Source: Brevundimonas sp. SL130 (lineage in GTDB: Bacteria > Pseudomonadota > Alphaproteobacteria > Caulobacterales > Caulobacteraceae). From it: a stretch of DNA of 64,000 bases. Below, one piece after another: positions 1 to 7,655 of the stretch; position 1 is the stretch's first letter, and each line of letters opens with the position of its first letter. The stretch covers positions 2,396,657-2,460,656 of the forward strand of contig NZ_CP113064.1 of assembly GCF_026625805.1 (NCBI RefSeq). The letters run 5' to 3'. Position numbers and translations under genes: made by a program. The notes beneath the pieces are model-generated. The model saw only the letters and a list, made by a program, of their open reading frames with translations, was not told the DNA's origin and made no database searches.

Positions 1-65
1 TGTATCGGTTCACGGTCGCAGTTGGTGAGATCAACCTGCTCGCGGGCAAGGACGGCGTCAGTCAT
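1..65 (-). CDS. bphP: Bacteriophytochrome, N-terminal 21 codons only (cut by window edge)
   Basis: Only the start is visible. The reverse strand reads MTDAVLAREQ then VDLTNCDREPI. The string LTNCDREPI is the hallmark N-terminal segment of bacterial phytochromes (compare NCEREPIH in Deinococcus BphP). Its cysteine, residue 16 here, is the expected biliverdin attachment site. The protein should be a red/far-red light sensor, normally PAS-GAF-PHY followed by a histidine kinase, but nothing beyond residue 21 can be seen. The ATG lies just upstream of the stop codon of the preceding small ORF (ATGACTGA), which suggests translational coupling. The family call is firm for such a short stretch; the output domain is unknown. 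Confidence 0.8.
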   Translation of the reverse strand, partial: MTDAVLAREQVDLTNCDREPI

Positions 66-246
66 TGTTGTCGTTCCATCCGCCGAGCCAGGCCTCAAAC
101 AGGGCAAAGGTCGCAATCGCTGTGGCGATGATCGTCGCCTGCCGTTCTGCCGAATGGGGTGTGGCCGAGAGCCGGACGACGCACACAGGGCCACCCGCGT
201 CAGAAGACGCAGTTTGGCCCGTGGCTTTGAAGCCTACGAAAAGCAC
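58..246 (-). pseudogene. Small ORF overlapping bphP; possible 3' remnant of a heme oxygenase (bphO)
   Basis: A GTG-started reading frame of 62 codons ends inside the bphP start (overlap ATGACTGA). Its last 30 residues (HSAERQATIIATAIATFALF, then EAWLGGW) resemble the final helix of BphO-type heme oxygenases, which often sit directly upstream of bphP and make its biliverdin. The first half does not look like heme oxygenase, an in-frame stop lies just upstream of the GTG, and I see no further heme-oxygenase-like sequence in 247-473. It could be a 5'-deleted bphO whose coupling to bphP survives, or an unrelated small gene. Low confidence. Confidence 0.3.
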
Positions 247-473
247 GTTTTCCCCGCCTCAGCGAAGGTCACCGGGATACGGTGAAAGAACTGCGCTGAC
301 CCCACAACGGCGAGCCTGCAAGAGGGTTCCCATGAAGGCAAAAAATTCGCCCCGCTGCGGTCCCTTCACCGACGACCGCTCCTGGCGCTGAGGCCGTGTA
401 AAGGCTCGTGAGGCTCAATTCCCGACGCAATCTGCGGAAACTCGGCGCTTCCGCTTGGGCCTTCACCGCCCCC

Positions 474-2963
474 TCACGCCGGGCAGCGCGTCTCCGTCTG
501 GCTGGAGTCCAGCTTGATCTCCGACACCGACACCGTCAGCGTCCCGCTGGTCGCCATGTGGAACGGGATCTCGACCTTCGACAGATCCCCGCCGTCGGCG
601 CGGAAACAGGTCAGGGGGATGCGGGCCTCGCGCCATTGGCCGACGGGGGCCGCGCGCAACAGGCCGGTCAGGTCCACCGCTCCACCGCCCAGTTTGAAGC
701 CCACCGGTTCAGACGGCGCGGCGTCCACGCGGTAGCGGAAGCCCAGGGCCACCGCGCCGTTAGCTTGCCGCGTCAGATCGACGGGCGTGCCCCAGATCTC
801 AACGCTGGCCGGCCCGGCGCCCGCAAAGGCGAACTGCTGGGCGCTTTCCTGGGCCTGGTCGTCGACCGGGCGCGAGGCCACGCCGGCGCGCGGGCTGGAG
901 GCCGTCTTGGCCGTGCCGGGGCGGGTCTGGCCCCCGGCGTCGTTCAGCAGCAGGCTCCACGGCGAGACGAACCGGCCATCGACGAAATACCGGTCCAGAT
1001 TGGTCGCCTGGGCCGAGACCTTGCTCTCTTCCGACAGCATCCCCACCGTCGCCGGGGCGGCGTAGCTGAGGCCATAGCCATAGGCGAACTGCGGATCATA
1101 GCCGGGCTGGCCCCGGTTCAGCGGCGCCCCCGTCGCATCCTTGGGCCAGCTGAAGGACAGCTTGCCGGTGAAGTCGTTGCGCGGCTTGCCGTCGGCCCCG
1201 CCCACCAGCACGTCGGCGACCCCGCCGCCCTCGGTCCCCGGCAGCCAGGCGGCCACGAAGGCGTCTGACGCATTGATCTCCGGATTGGTCCACATCGGCC
1301 GCCCCGACAGGAAGACCGACACGGTCGGAATCCCCGCCGCCTTCAACCGCTTCAGCGTCTCCAGCGGGGCCGTCGGGACGAAGTCCAGATTGTCCACGTC
1401 GCCCTGGAACTCGGCATAGGGGGTCTCGCCGAAGACGACGATGGCCACGTCGGGCTTCTGGGTGAACGACCCGTCGGCGCTCAGGGTCGCGGTTCCGCCC
1501 CCGGCCTTGACCGCCTCTTCGACGCCGCTCCAGATCGACTGGCCCTGGGGGAAGTCGGCGTTGGAATTGCCCGTCCCCTGCCAACTCAAGCTCCAGCCGC
1601 CCGAGGCCTGGCCGATGTCGTCGGCCGCCGTCCCCGCCACCAGAACCCGCGCATTGGCCCGCACCGGCAGGACGCCGTTGTTCTTCACCAGCACCAGGGA
1701 CTTGCGCACCGCCTCGCGCGCCAGGGCCCGGTGCTCCGGCGAGGCCAATTCCTCGAACCGGCCCTCCATCGGCCGCGTGGGCTCGAACAGGCCGGTCTTG
1801 ACCTTGGCGACCAGGATGCGGCGCACCGCCTCGTCCACCCGCGCCGCCGAGATCTCACCCGACTTGGCCTGGGCCAGGGTCGAGGCGTACAGCGGCTTCC
1901 AGCTGTCGGGCGCCATCAGCATGTCGATGCCCGCGTTCACCGCCAGGGCGCAGCTCTCATTGGTGCAGCCCGGCAGTTGCCCATGGGCGTTCCAGTCGGA
2001 CACCACGAAGCCCTTGAACCCCAGCGGTCCGCGCAACACATCGGTCAGCAGGGTCGGGTTGCCCGAGTGCTTGTAGCCGTTCCAGCCCGAGAAACTGGCC
2101 ATGATCGACAGCACGCCGGCGTCGATGGCCTGGACATAGCCGCCCAGGTGCACGTCGATCAGCTCCTGCTCGGTTCCCCGGAAATCGCCCTGGTCCTCGC
2201 CCTCGAAGGTGCCGCCGTCGGCCAGGAAGTGTTTCGCAGATCCGGCGATATGGCCGGGCGCCAACGGCCGGCCCGGCTGCAACTCGCCCTGAAGCCCCAG
2301 GGTCATCGGCCCGGCGTAGGACCGCTGGACCTCCGGGTCCTCGGCATATCCCTCGTAGGACCGGCCCCAACGGTCGTCGCGCGGCACGGCCAGGGTCGGG
2401 CCGAAGGTCCACTCCGCCCCCGTCACCGCAACTTCCAGCGCCGTCGCCGCCCCGATCCGCCGGATCAGGTCCGGATCACGCGCCGCGCCCAGGCCGATAT
2501 TGTGCGGGAAGATGGTCGCGCCGGGGACGTTGTTGTGCCCGTGCACCGCGTCGATGCCGTAGATCAGCGGGATGGTCGTGCCCCCGCGCGCTTCGTTGGC
2601 GGCGCGGAAGGCGCGGGCCAGGTCCAGCCATTTCTGCGCCGTCGCCCTGTCGTCGCCCCACGGACCAGAGCTGCCGCCCGCCAGGATCGAGCCCAGCGGA
2701 TAGGTCTTCAGATCGTCCGGCGTGATCGAGGCGATGTCGGCCTGGATCAGCTGCCCGACCTTCTCCTCCAGCGTCATCTTCGCCATCAGTTCGGTGACGA
2801 AGGCCTCGGTGCGCGCATCGCTGATCGCCGCCGGGGTCGCCGCATGGGGCCACAGGGCCGGATGGGCCCGCGAGGCCTCCGGAACCGCCGCCGTCTGGGC
2901 CAGGGCGGGCGCGCCGCCGCCTACGGCCAGGGCCAGAACCATCAGGGACACAGTCGTGCGCAT
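474..2963 (-). CDS. Secreted glycoside hydrolase family 3 beta-glucosidase, ExoP-like C-terminus
   Basis: An 829-residue exo-acting glycosidase, predicted to release glucose from beta-glucans in the periplasm or outside the cell. Residues 1-23 form a Sec signal peptide (VGGGAPALA cleavage region). The GH3 N-terminal barrel follows: KMTLEEKVGQL near 62-72, the substrate-binding KHF at 244-246, and the catalytic nucleophile Asp323 in GFVVSDWNAHG. The second GH3 domain spans about 400-640. The extra C-terminal ~170 residues match the galactose-binding-like tail of the ExoP-type 1,3/1,4-beta-glucanases of Pseudoalteromonas and Caulobacterales. The gene stands alone with a ~180-base upstream region carrying a palindromic operator-like site, so regulation by a sugar-responsive LacI-type repressor is plausible but inferred. 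Confidence 0.93.
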   Translation of the reverse strand: MRTTVSLMVLALAVGGGAPALAQTAAVPEASRAHPALWPHAATPAAISDARTEAFVTELMAKMTLEEKVGQLIQADIASITPDDLKTYPLGSILAGGSSGPWGDDRATAQKWLDLARAFRAANEARGGTTIPLIYGIDAVHGHNNVPGATIFPHNIGLGAARDPDLIRRIGAATALEVAVTGAEWTFGPTLAVPRDDRWGRSYEGYAEDPEVQRSYAGPMTLGLQGELQPGRPLAPGHIAGSAKHFLADGGTFEGEDQGDFRGTEQELIDVHLGGYVQAIDAGVLSIMASFSGWNGYKHSGNPTLLTDVLRGPLGFKGFVVSDWNAHGQLPGCTNESCALAVNAGIDMLMAPDSWKPLYASTLAQAKSGEISAARVDEAVRRILVAKVKTGLFEPTRPMEGRFEELASPEHRALAREAVRKSLVLVKNNGVLPVRANARVLVAGTAADDIGQASGGWSLSWQGTGNSNADFPQGQSIWSGVEEAVKAGGGTATLSADGSFTQKPDVAIVVFGETPYAEFQGDVDNLDFVPTAPLETLKRLKAAGIPTVSVFLSGRPMWTNPEINASDAFVAAWLPGTEGGGVADVLVGGADGKPRNDFTGKLSFSWPKDATGAPLNRGQPGYDPQFAYGYGLSYAAPATVGMLSEESKVSAQATNLDRYFVDGRFVSPWSLLLNDAGGQTRPGTAKTASSPRAGVASRPVDDQAQESAQQFAFAGAGPASVEIWGTPVDLTRQANGAVALGFRYRVDAAPSEPVGFKLGGGAVDLTGLLRAAPVGQWREARIPLTCFRADGGDLSKVEIPFHMATSGTLTVSVSEIKLDSSQTETRCPA

Positions 2964-3144
2964 CGGATTTTCCTCGCAGGATGAACCAGGAGGCGTGCGT
3001 CTGACGGATCGGAAGACAGGCGGACAGGCGCGGCGGAACGACGACGTTCCGACCCTTCACCCTGTGCGTCTGCTCCCGAGCGATCGATCCGCCGCCCTTC
3101 GGCGCAGATTAAGGAACGGGACGCGGCGAACCGTCAAGCCATTT

Positions 3145-3160
3145 TTGAGAACGTTCTCAA
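3145..3160. promoter_or_regulatory. Perfect 16-bp palindrome, LacI-family operator-like
   Basis: TTGAGAACGTTCTCAA is a perfect palindrome with the central CG typical of LacI/GalR-family operators. It lies about 180 bases upstream of the GH3 beta-glucosidase start, in the region where its promoter should be. LacI-type regulators commonly control glycosidase genes in this order. No cognate regulator gene is visible in the window. Confidence 0.5.
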
Positions 3161-3197
3161 GATCACCCCGCGCACGATGTCGCAGGGTGATCTTGAG
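3156..3197. repeat. 13-bp perfect inverted repeat with 16-nt loop
   Basis: CTCAAGATCACCC at 3156-3168 and its exact reverse complement GGGTGATCTTGAG at 3185-3197 form a hairpin immediately 3' of the DUF3126 gene. The left arm shares bases with the neighbouring palindrome at 3145-3160. There is no good T-run on either strand, so a simple intrinsic terminator is doubtful; a second regulator half-site arrangement is the alternative. Confidence 0.5.
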
Positions 3198-3212
3198 CCA
3201 AGCGCAAACACC

Positions 3213-3434
3213 CTATTCCGGCAGGTCTTCGGCCAGGATCGCCATCTCGAACATGAACGAGCCTTCCTCGTCCTCGTCCTCGAAGACGATGCCGATGAAC
3301 TCGTCGCCGACATAGACCTCGGCCGAGTCGTTCTGCTTGGGACGGGGCTTCACGATGATGCCGCCGGTGTTGAAGGTGCGCTTGAGGTGGGCCTCGATGC
3401 GCTTCAGGTCGGTGTCTTTCACGGGGGGCCTCAT
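3213..3434 (-). CDS. DUF3126 family protein
   Basis: A 73-residue acidic protein (DEDEEGSFMFEM near the C-terminus) belonging to DUF3126, a small family conserved in alphaproteobacteria, function unknown. Residues KDTDLKRIEAHLKRTF form an amphipathic N-terminal helix, followed by a beta-rich segment (GIIVKPRPKQ, AEVYVGDEFIG). It lies 52 bases downstream of cysE on the same strand, a usual neighbourhood for this family, so they may share a transcript. The start is uncertain: an internal GTG five codons in (VKDTDL) is also possible. No catalytic motif is visible. Confidence 0.85.
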   Translation of the reverse strand: MRPPVKDTDLKRIEAHLKRTFNTGGIIVKPRPKQNDSAEVYVGDEFIGIVFEDEDEEGSFMFEMAILAEDLPE

Positions 3435-3486
3435 GGTCTTGGGTTGGCGGCGGACCCTAGAGAAGTCGGGCCTTGAGGGAAACCCG

Positions 3487-4308
3487 TCAGATCACGAAGT
3501 CGTACACCGCGTCCGCCAGCGTGTGGTCCATCGTCCGCGCGGGTTCCGCCCCGGTGGGGCAGTTGACCAGGCGCGCCGGCACCCCGGCCACGGTGCAGCC
3601 CGACGGCACGGCCTTCAGCACCACCGAGCCCGAGGCCACCTTGGCGTAGTCGCCGACGTGGATATTGCCCAGCACCTTGGCCCCGGCGCCCAGCAGGACG
3701 CCCTTGCCGATCTTGGGGTGGCGGTCGCCGCGCTCGGCGCCCGTGCCGCCCAGGGTCACCCCGTGCAGCATCGAGACGTCGTCGCCGACCACCGCCGTCT
3801 CGCCGATGACGATGCCGGTGCCGTGGTCCAGGAACAGCCCCTGGCCCAGCCGCGCCGCCGGATGGATGTCCAGCTGGAACAGTTCGGAGATCCGGCTCTG
3901 GAAGTGGAAGGCCAGGGTCTCGCGCCCCTGCCGCCACAGCCAGTGCGCCACCCGCCAGGCCTGAAGCGCCTGGAAGCCTTTGAAATACAGGAAGGGCTGC
4001 AACAGGTTGCGGATCGCCGGATCGCGTTCCGCCACGGCCTGAAGATCGGCCTCGGCCGCCGCGACCATGGCGGGGTCGGCGGCGAAGGCGGACAGACAGA
4101 CCTCGCGCACCGACATGGCGCTCATTTCCCCGTCGGCCAGTTTGCGCGCGATCTGGAAGCTGAGGGCGCCGGCCAAATCGTCGTGCGACAGGATCACCGC
4201 ATTCATCTGCGACCCCAGTTGGGGCTCTTCCCGCGACGCAGCCTCGGCCGAGGCGCGCAGCTGGCGCCACACGCTGTCGGTTTCCGCAACGACTTCAAGC
4301 TTGGCCAT
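3487..4308 (-). CDS. cysE: Serine O-acetyltransferase
   Basis: This enzyme acetylates L-serine with acetyl-CoA, making O-acetylserine for cysteine synthesis in the cytoplasm. The 273-residue protein has the helical N-terminal SAT domain (DPAIRNLLQPFLYFKGFQAL) and the C-terminal left-handed beta-helix of hexapeptide repeats, including DIHPAARLGQGLFLDHGTG and GDRHPKIGKGVLLGAGAKVL with the catalytic His/Asp region. I place the start at the ATG preceded by AAGGAG with 6-base spacing, 24 bases inside the longest frame; this also leaves a 20-base gap to the upstream Nudix gene, so the two are probably co-transcribed. A cysteine synthase gene is not in the window. Confidence 0.95.
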   Translation of the reverse strand: MAKLEVVAETDSVWRQLRASAEAASREEPQLGSQMNAVILSHDDLAGALSFQIARKLADGEMSAMSVREVCLSAFAADPAMVAAAEADLQAVAERDPAIRNLLQPFLYFKGFQALQAWRVAHWLWRQGRETLAFHFQSRISELFQLDIHPAARLGQGLFLDHGTGIVIGETAVVGDDVSMLHGVTLGGTGAERGDRHPKIGKGVLLGAGAKVLGNIHVGDYAKVASGSVVLKAVPSGCTVAGVPARLVNCPTGAEPARTMDHTLADAVYDFVI

Positions 4309-4328
4309 GACCGGCTCCTTCGACGACA

Positions 4329-4955
4329 TCATACCCGCCCCAGCATGGCCTGCGCCAGCGCCCGAGGCAGTTCCCCGTTCAAGGCCATATGATAGGCCTT
4401 GTAGGCCGTCGCCACCGTCAGGCTGTCCCGCACCGTCCCGCGCCCGATCTCGTCTAGGAGATCGAGGAAGGGAACCCGCACCACGGCGATGATCTCCGTC
4501 GGGTCCGGCGCGACCGGCACAGGGGTCAGTCCCCAGGCGATCCAGGTCTTGCCGATTTCGTCGGTGGTGGAGTTGGACATCTCGACCGTCAGGGCCGGCG
4601 CCCAGTGCGCGGCCTCCAGCCCCGCCTCCTCGGCCAGTTCGCGCCGCACGCCGTCGAACGGATCCTCGCCCAGCGGGGCCCCGCCCTCAGGCATTTCCCA
4701 GGAATAATTGGCCAGGGCGAACCTCTGCTGGCCCACCAGCACCACCGTCCCGTCGTCATACACCGGCAGGACGCCGGCCCCGACATTCTTGAACCGCACC
4801 ACGGCGTAGTCGGTCGCATGCCCCGTCGGCGCCGTCGCCGGATGTCGGGTCACAGCCATCCAGGGATTATCGAAAACGATCTCGACCCCGTCGCTGCGCC
4901 AGGCCGGCGGCTTGACCAGACCAGCGGCCCATTTCGGTTCGTCGGAATTGCTCAT
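4329..4955 (-). CDS. Nudix hydrolase (ADP-ribose pyrophosphatase-like)
   Basis: A 208-residue Nudix hydrolase. The Nudix box is intact: GGAPLGEDPFDGVRRELAEE followed by AGL, fitting G-x5-E-x7-REUxEExGU. The N-terminal extension and the DDGTVVLVGQQRFALANYSWEMPEGG context are like ADP-ribose or nucleoside-diphosphate-sugar pyrophosphatases, but the substrate cannot be fixed from sequence. It lies upstream of cysE on the same strand with 20 bases between, suggesting one transcript. It is divergent from the nitroreductase gene, with 45 bases between the two starts. Confidence 0.88.
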   Translation of the reverse strand: MSNSDEPKWAAGLVKPPAWRSDGVEIVFDNPWMAVTRHPATAPTGHATDYAVVRFKNVGAGVLPVYDDGTVVLVGQQRFALANYSWEMPEGGAPLGEDPFDGVRRELAEEAGLEAAHWAPALTVEMSNSTTDEIGKTWIAWGLTPVPVAPDPTEIIAVVRVPFLDLLDEIGRGTVRDSLTVATAYKAYHMALNGELPRALAQAMLGRV

Positions 4956-5000
4956 GCTTCACCTATGGCGAAGACGAGGACGAAAGCCTAGCTTCGGAGC

Positions 5001-5609
5001 ATGACTGACCTGCCCCATTTCCAGCTGAACCAGGCCGTCCCCTCGCCCGTCCCGTCGCCGGCGGTTCTGGCCGCCCTGGCCACGCGCCGCTCGGCCCCGG
5101 CCCAGGCCCTGGCCGCCCCCGGACCGTCGGACAGCCAGCTCGACGCCATTCTGCAACTCGGCGCCCGCACCCCGGACCACGGCAAGCTCTTCCCCTGGCG
5201 GTTCGTCGTCCTGGGCCCGCGCAGCCGCGCCGAAATCGCCGAAAAACTGGCCGTCCTGGCCGAGGCCCGCGACAAGCCGGCCAAGGATCAGGCGGTCCTG
5301 GCCAAGCTGACGGCCGCCCCGGTCACCGTCCTGGTCGTCTCGACCCCAGTCCCCGACGCCAAGCCGATCTGGGAGCAACAGCTGTCGGCCGGCGCCGTCT
5401 GCATGAACCTGGAACACGCGGCCGGCGGCTTCGGCTTCTCCTCCAGCTGGATCACCGACTGGTACAGCTACGACCCTCAGGCCACGGCCCTGTTCGGCCT
5501 GACCGAGGGCGAGACCGTCGCCGGCTTCATCCACATCGGCACCCTGACCGAGCCCGCCCTGGAACGCCCCCGTCCCGACATGGCCGCCAAGGTCACGCGC
5601 CTGCCGTGA
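5001..5609 (+). CDS. Nitroreductase family protein (YdjA-like)
   Basis: A 202-residue FMN-dependent oxidoreductase of the small nitroreductase family. The N-terminal FMN-binding signature is LATRRSAPAQAL, followed by LGARTPDHGKLFPWRFVVLG, typical of the YdjA branch (ARTPDHG.L.PW). The C-terminal part GAVCMNLEHAAGGFGFSSSWIT and GFIHIGT completes the fold. It acts in the cytoplasm as a homodimer; the physiological substrate of this branch is not established. The 3' end overlaps the convergent DUF817 gene by 17 bases. Confidence 0.9.
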   Translation: MTDLPHFQLNQAVPSPVPSPAVLAALATRRSAPAQALAAPGPSDSQLDAILQLGARTPDHGKLFPWRFVVLGPRSRAEIAEKLAVLAEARDKPAKDQAVLAKLTAAPVTVLVVSTPVPDAKPIWEQQLSAGAVCMNLEHAAGGFGFSSSWITDWYSYDPQATALFGLTEGETVAGFIHIGTLTEPALERPRPDMAAKVTRLP

Positions 5610-6456
5610 CCTCTTCCTCCGGCCGGTGCACCAGCGACACCAGCACCACGGAAATGATCATCAGCAGGAACCAGGCGCCCAGCTTGGCCAGGGACACCAT
5701 CTCCCACCCTGCCTCCTGCCCCGGATAGGACCAGGCCCGCGCGAACGTGCCCAGGTTCTCGGCGAACCAGATGAACAGGGCCACCAGCCCGTATCCCAGC
5801 AGCAGCGGCATCGACCGCCGACGTCGGTCCGCCGTGAAATAGAACCAGCTCCGTCCGAACAGCAGGGCCGTCGCCGCGAACAGCACGATCCGCACGTCCG
5901 GCAGCCAGTGATGGGCGAAGAAGTTGACGTAGATGGCCGCCGCCAGCACCCCGGTCATCCACAGCGGCGGATAGGCCCGCACCCGGATATGAAAGATCCG
6001 CTGCACCCGCGCGATATAGCTGCCCACCGCCGCATACATGAAGCCCGAGAACAGCGGCACGGCGCCGATCCGCAGCAGACTGTCCTCCGGATAAACCCAC
6101 GACCCGTGCGCCGTCTTGAACAGCTCCATGATCGTCCCCGCCACATGGAACAGGAAGATCACCCGCGCCTCCTCCCAGCTCTCCAGCCGGAACGCCAGCA
6201 TCGCCGCCTGGATCAGCACCGCCCCGACCGCCAGAAAATCATAGCGCGAGATCGGCGCCGTATCCGGCCACCACAGGAAGGTGCCGACGATCAGCCCCAG
6301 CATCAGCCCCCCGAACAGACACGCCCACCCCTGTTTCAGTCCAAACCAGAGGAATTCGTAGGCGTAGCGACGCGGACGAGACCGGTCGGCCCAGGTCTCG
6401 GTCCGCGTGAGGAGACGGCGCCCCCAGGCTTCGAGGGGGAGGCGACGATCAGCCAT
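5593..6456 (-). CDS. DUF817 family integral membrane protein
   Basis: A 287-residue protein of DUF817, recognisable from YEFLWFGLKQGWACLFGG and FAENLGTFARAWSYPGQ. About eight hydrophobic segments are visible (for example LFGGLMLGLIVGTFLWW, FLAVGAVLIQAAMLAF, PLWMTGVLAAAIYVNFF and WFLLMIISVVLVSLV), so it is an inner-membrane protein. The family has no assigned function. It is convergent with the nitroreductase gene, overlapping by 17 bases, and starts 34 bases from the divergent PemK-like gene. Confidence 0.88.
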   Translation of the reverse strand: MADRRLPLEAWGRRLLTRTETWADRSRPRRYAYEFLWFGLKQGWACLFGGLMLGLIVGTFLWWPDTAPISRYDFLAVGAVLIQAAMLAFRLESWEEARVIFLFHVAGTIMELFKTAHGSWVYPEDSLLRIGAVPLFSGFMYAAVGSYIARVQRIFHIRVRAYPPLWMTGVLAAAIYVNFFAHHWLPDVRIVLFAATALLFGRSWFYFTADRRRRSMPLLLGYGLVALFIWFAENLGTFARAWSYPGQEAGWEMVSLAKLGAWFLLMIISVVLVSLVHRPEEEVTAGA

Positions 6457-6490
6457 TGAGAGTTGCGTCAGTTTTATTCAAGGTTGCGCA

Positions 6491-7018
6491 ATGACCGCCC
6501 CCAGAAAGACCGGCACCATATCCGCCAGTGACACCGTCAGGGAGGCGATGGCGAAACGTGCGCCGCCGCCCGCCAAGGTCAAACAGCCACCCATGACCTC
6601 CCTCAAAAGCGGAACACGGGTGGGGGAAGTTTACTGGTGCGATTTTTCCCATACCAACCTCATTCCTGAATTCGACTCCGAGCATCTCGTCATGGTGATC
6701 AAATCCGCCAGGCTCACCGACGTGTCTCTCGTCATTCCCCTGACAAAACGCGATCAGTCGTCCAACCCGCACGGTTACAAGCTCAAACACAATCCCAACG
6801 AGCAGACAGCGGATGAATCATGGGCCGTGTGCGATCACATCTATGCGGTCTCGTCGGGTCGACTCAGACCGCTCAGAACGACCGCCGGCCAGATACGCAA
6901 GCCATTCACCCTAGACCCGAGCGACATAGAAGCGATCAGCCGTCATGTCCGCCGTGTTCTGACGCCCTTTCTTCAAAAGGGGATCGCCGCCTCAGGCCCC
7001 GCATCGGGGGTGACTTGA
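6491..7018 (+). CDS. PemK/MazF-like type II toxin, solitary
   Basis: A 175-residue protein. From about residue 45 it has the PemK/MazF fold: GEVYWCDFSH, then EHLVMVIKSARLTDVSLVIP and LTKRD, then HIYAVSSGRLRPL. These proteins are mRNA-cleaving toxins. The N-terminal ~45 residues are basic and Pro-rich and not part of the toxin domain. I chose the ATG preceded by AAGG with 7-base spacing instead of the longer frame, whose extra residues are antisense to DUF817. No antitoxin gene sits upstream (34 bases to the divergent DUF817 start) or downstream, which is unusual. Its base composition is less GC-rich than its neighbours, suggesting transfer. Confidence 0.8.
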   Translation: MTAPRKTGTISASDTVREAMAKRAPPPAKVKQPPMTSLKSGTRVGEVYWCDFSHTNLIPEFDSEHLVMVIKSARLTDVSLVIPLTKRDQSSNPHGYKLKHNPNEQTADESWAVCDHIYAVSSGRLRPLRTTAGQIRKPFTLDPSDIEAISRHVRRVLTPFLQKGIAASGPASGVT

Positions 7019-7043
7019 TCATGGCGGGATCTCAGCCTATATA
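7015..7043 (+). promoter_or_regulatory. Sigma-70-type promoter for a candidate small RNA
   Basis: TTGATC (7015-7020) and TATATA (7038-7043) are separated by exactly 17 bases. They overlap the stop codon of the PemK-like gene and point into a 90-base stretch without an ORF that ends in a strong terminator. Transcription would start near 7050. Confidence 0.6.
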
Positions 7044-7049
7044 CACGTC

Positions 7050-7139
7050 ACGGTTTCGGCCGCGGGGACCCTGCTGTCCCACGCCTCTCCGGAGGCATAA
7101 TTCTGAAAAGCCGGTTCTTCTCGAACCGGCTTTTTTGTT
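7050..7139 (+). ncRNA. Candidate small regulatory RNA with three hairpins
   Basis: Between a good promoter (7015-7043) and a strong terminator (7106-7134) lies about 90 bases with no ORF. Two hairpins precede the terminator: GGGAC/GTCCC with a 6-base loop (7065-7080) and GCCTC-TCCG-GAGGC with a tight tetraloop (7083-7096). An unpaired AT-rich linker ATAATTCTG follows, then the terminator stem. This is the architecture of a trans-acting bacterial sRNA. I do not recognise the family. Alternatives are a 3' UTR processing product of the upstream toxin mRNA, or simply that mRNA's terminator region. Confidence 0.5.
7106..7134 (+). terminator. Strong rho-independent terminator, possibly bidirectional
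   Basis: AAAAGCCGGTTC (7106-7117) pairs with GAACCGGCTTTT (7123-7134) around a 5-base loop, followed by TTTTTT-G-TTTT on the plus strand. It also lies 11 bases beyond the queF stop on the minus strand, where a shorter T-run follows, so it may end both transcripts. Confidence 0.88.
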
Positions 7140-7145
7140 TTCGTC

Positions 7146-7607
7146 TCACCCCCGCCCGCGATACGTCGGCACGCCCTGATCCGGCAGCCACAGCCCCTCC
7201 GGCGCCACGCCCGTCTGCCAGAAGACGTCGATCGGTATCCCCCCGCGCGGATACCAATACCCCCCGATCCTCAGCCATTTCGGCGCCAGCAGGTCCGCCA
7301 GCCGCCGGCCGATGGCGACGGTGCAGTCCTCGTGGAAGGCGCCGTGGTTGCGGAAGCTGGTCAGGTACAGTTTCAGGCTCTTGGACTCGACCAGCCACTC
7401 GCCCGGCGCATAGTCGATGACGATATGGGCGAAGTCCGGCTGACCCGTCACCGGGCACAGGCTGGTGAACTCGGGCGCCGTGAACCGGGCCAGATACAGC
7501 GTATCCGCATGCGGGTTCGGCACCCGCTCCAGCACGGCCGTCTCGGGGCTGGTCGGGGCGGCGGTCTGGGCGCCGAGCTGGCTGAGGTTGTCGGTATAGT
7601 GGGTCAT
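7146..7607 (-). CDS. queF: NADPH-dependent 7-cyano-7-deazaguanine reductase (preQ0 reductase)
   Basis: It reduces preQ0 to preQ1 in queuosine biosynthesis, in the cytoplasm. The 153-residue protein is of the short, single-domain (YkvM-type) class. The catalytic cysteine is Cys51 in [13 protein letters not shown], and the QueF motif [20 protein letters not shown] is intact, with the substrate-binding Glu/His. I use the ATG at MTHYTDN, three codons inside the longest frame, because it begins the conserved family N-terminus. It is a single gene, with a terminator 11 bases downstream. No other queuosine gene lies in the window. Confidence 0.95.
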   Translation of the reverse strand: MTHYTDNLSQLGAQTAAPTSPETAVLERVPNPHADTLYLARFTAPEFTSLCPVTGQPDFAHIVIDYAPGEWLVESKSLKLYLTSFRNHGAFHEDCTVAIGRRLADLLAPKWLRIGGYWYPRGGIPIDVFWQTGVAPEGLWLPDQGVPTYRGRG

Positions 7608-7655
7608 GGGGCGCATTTAGGCGTTTGCGGCGCGTAAGAAAATCCTCACCGATCT

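Noticed and set aside
22..391. Plus-strand frames at the left edge
   Set aside because: They are antisense to the phytochrome start and have no recognisable domain or codon pattern.
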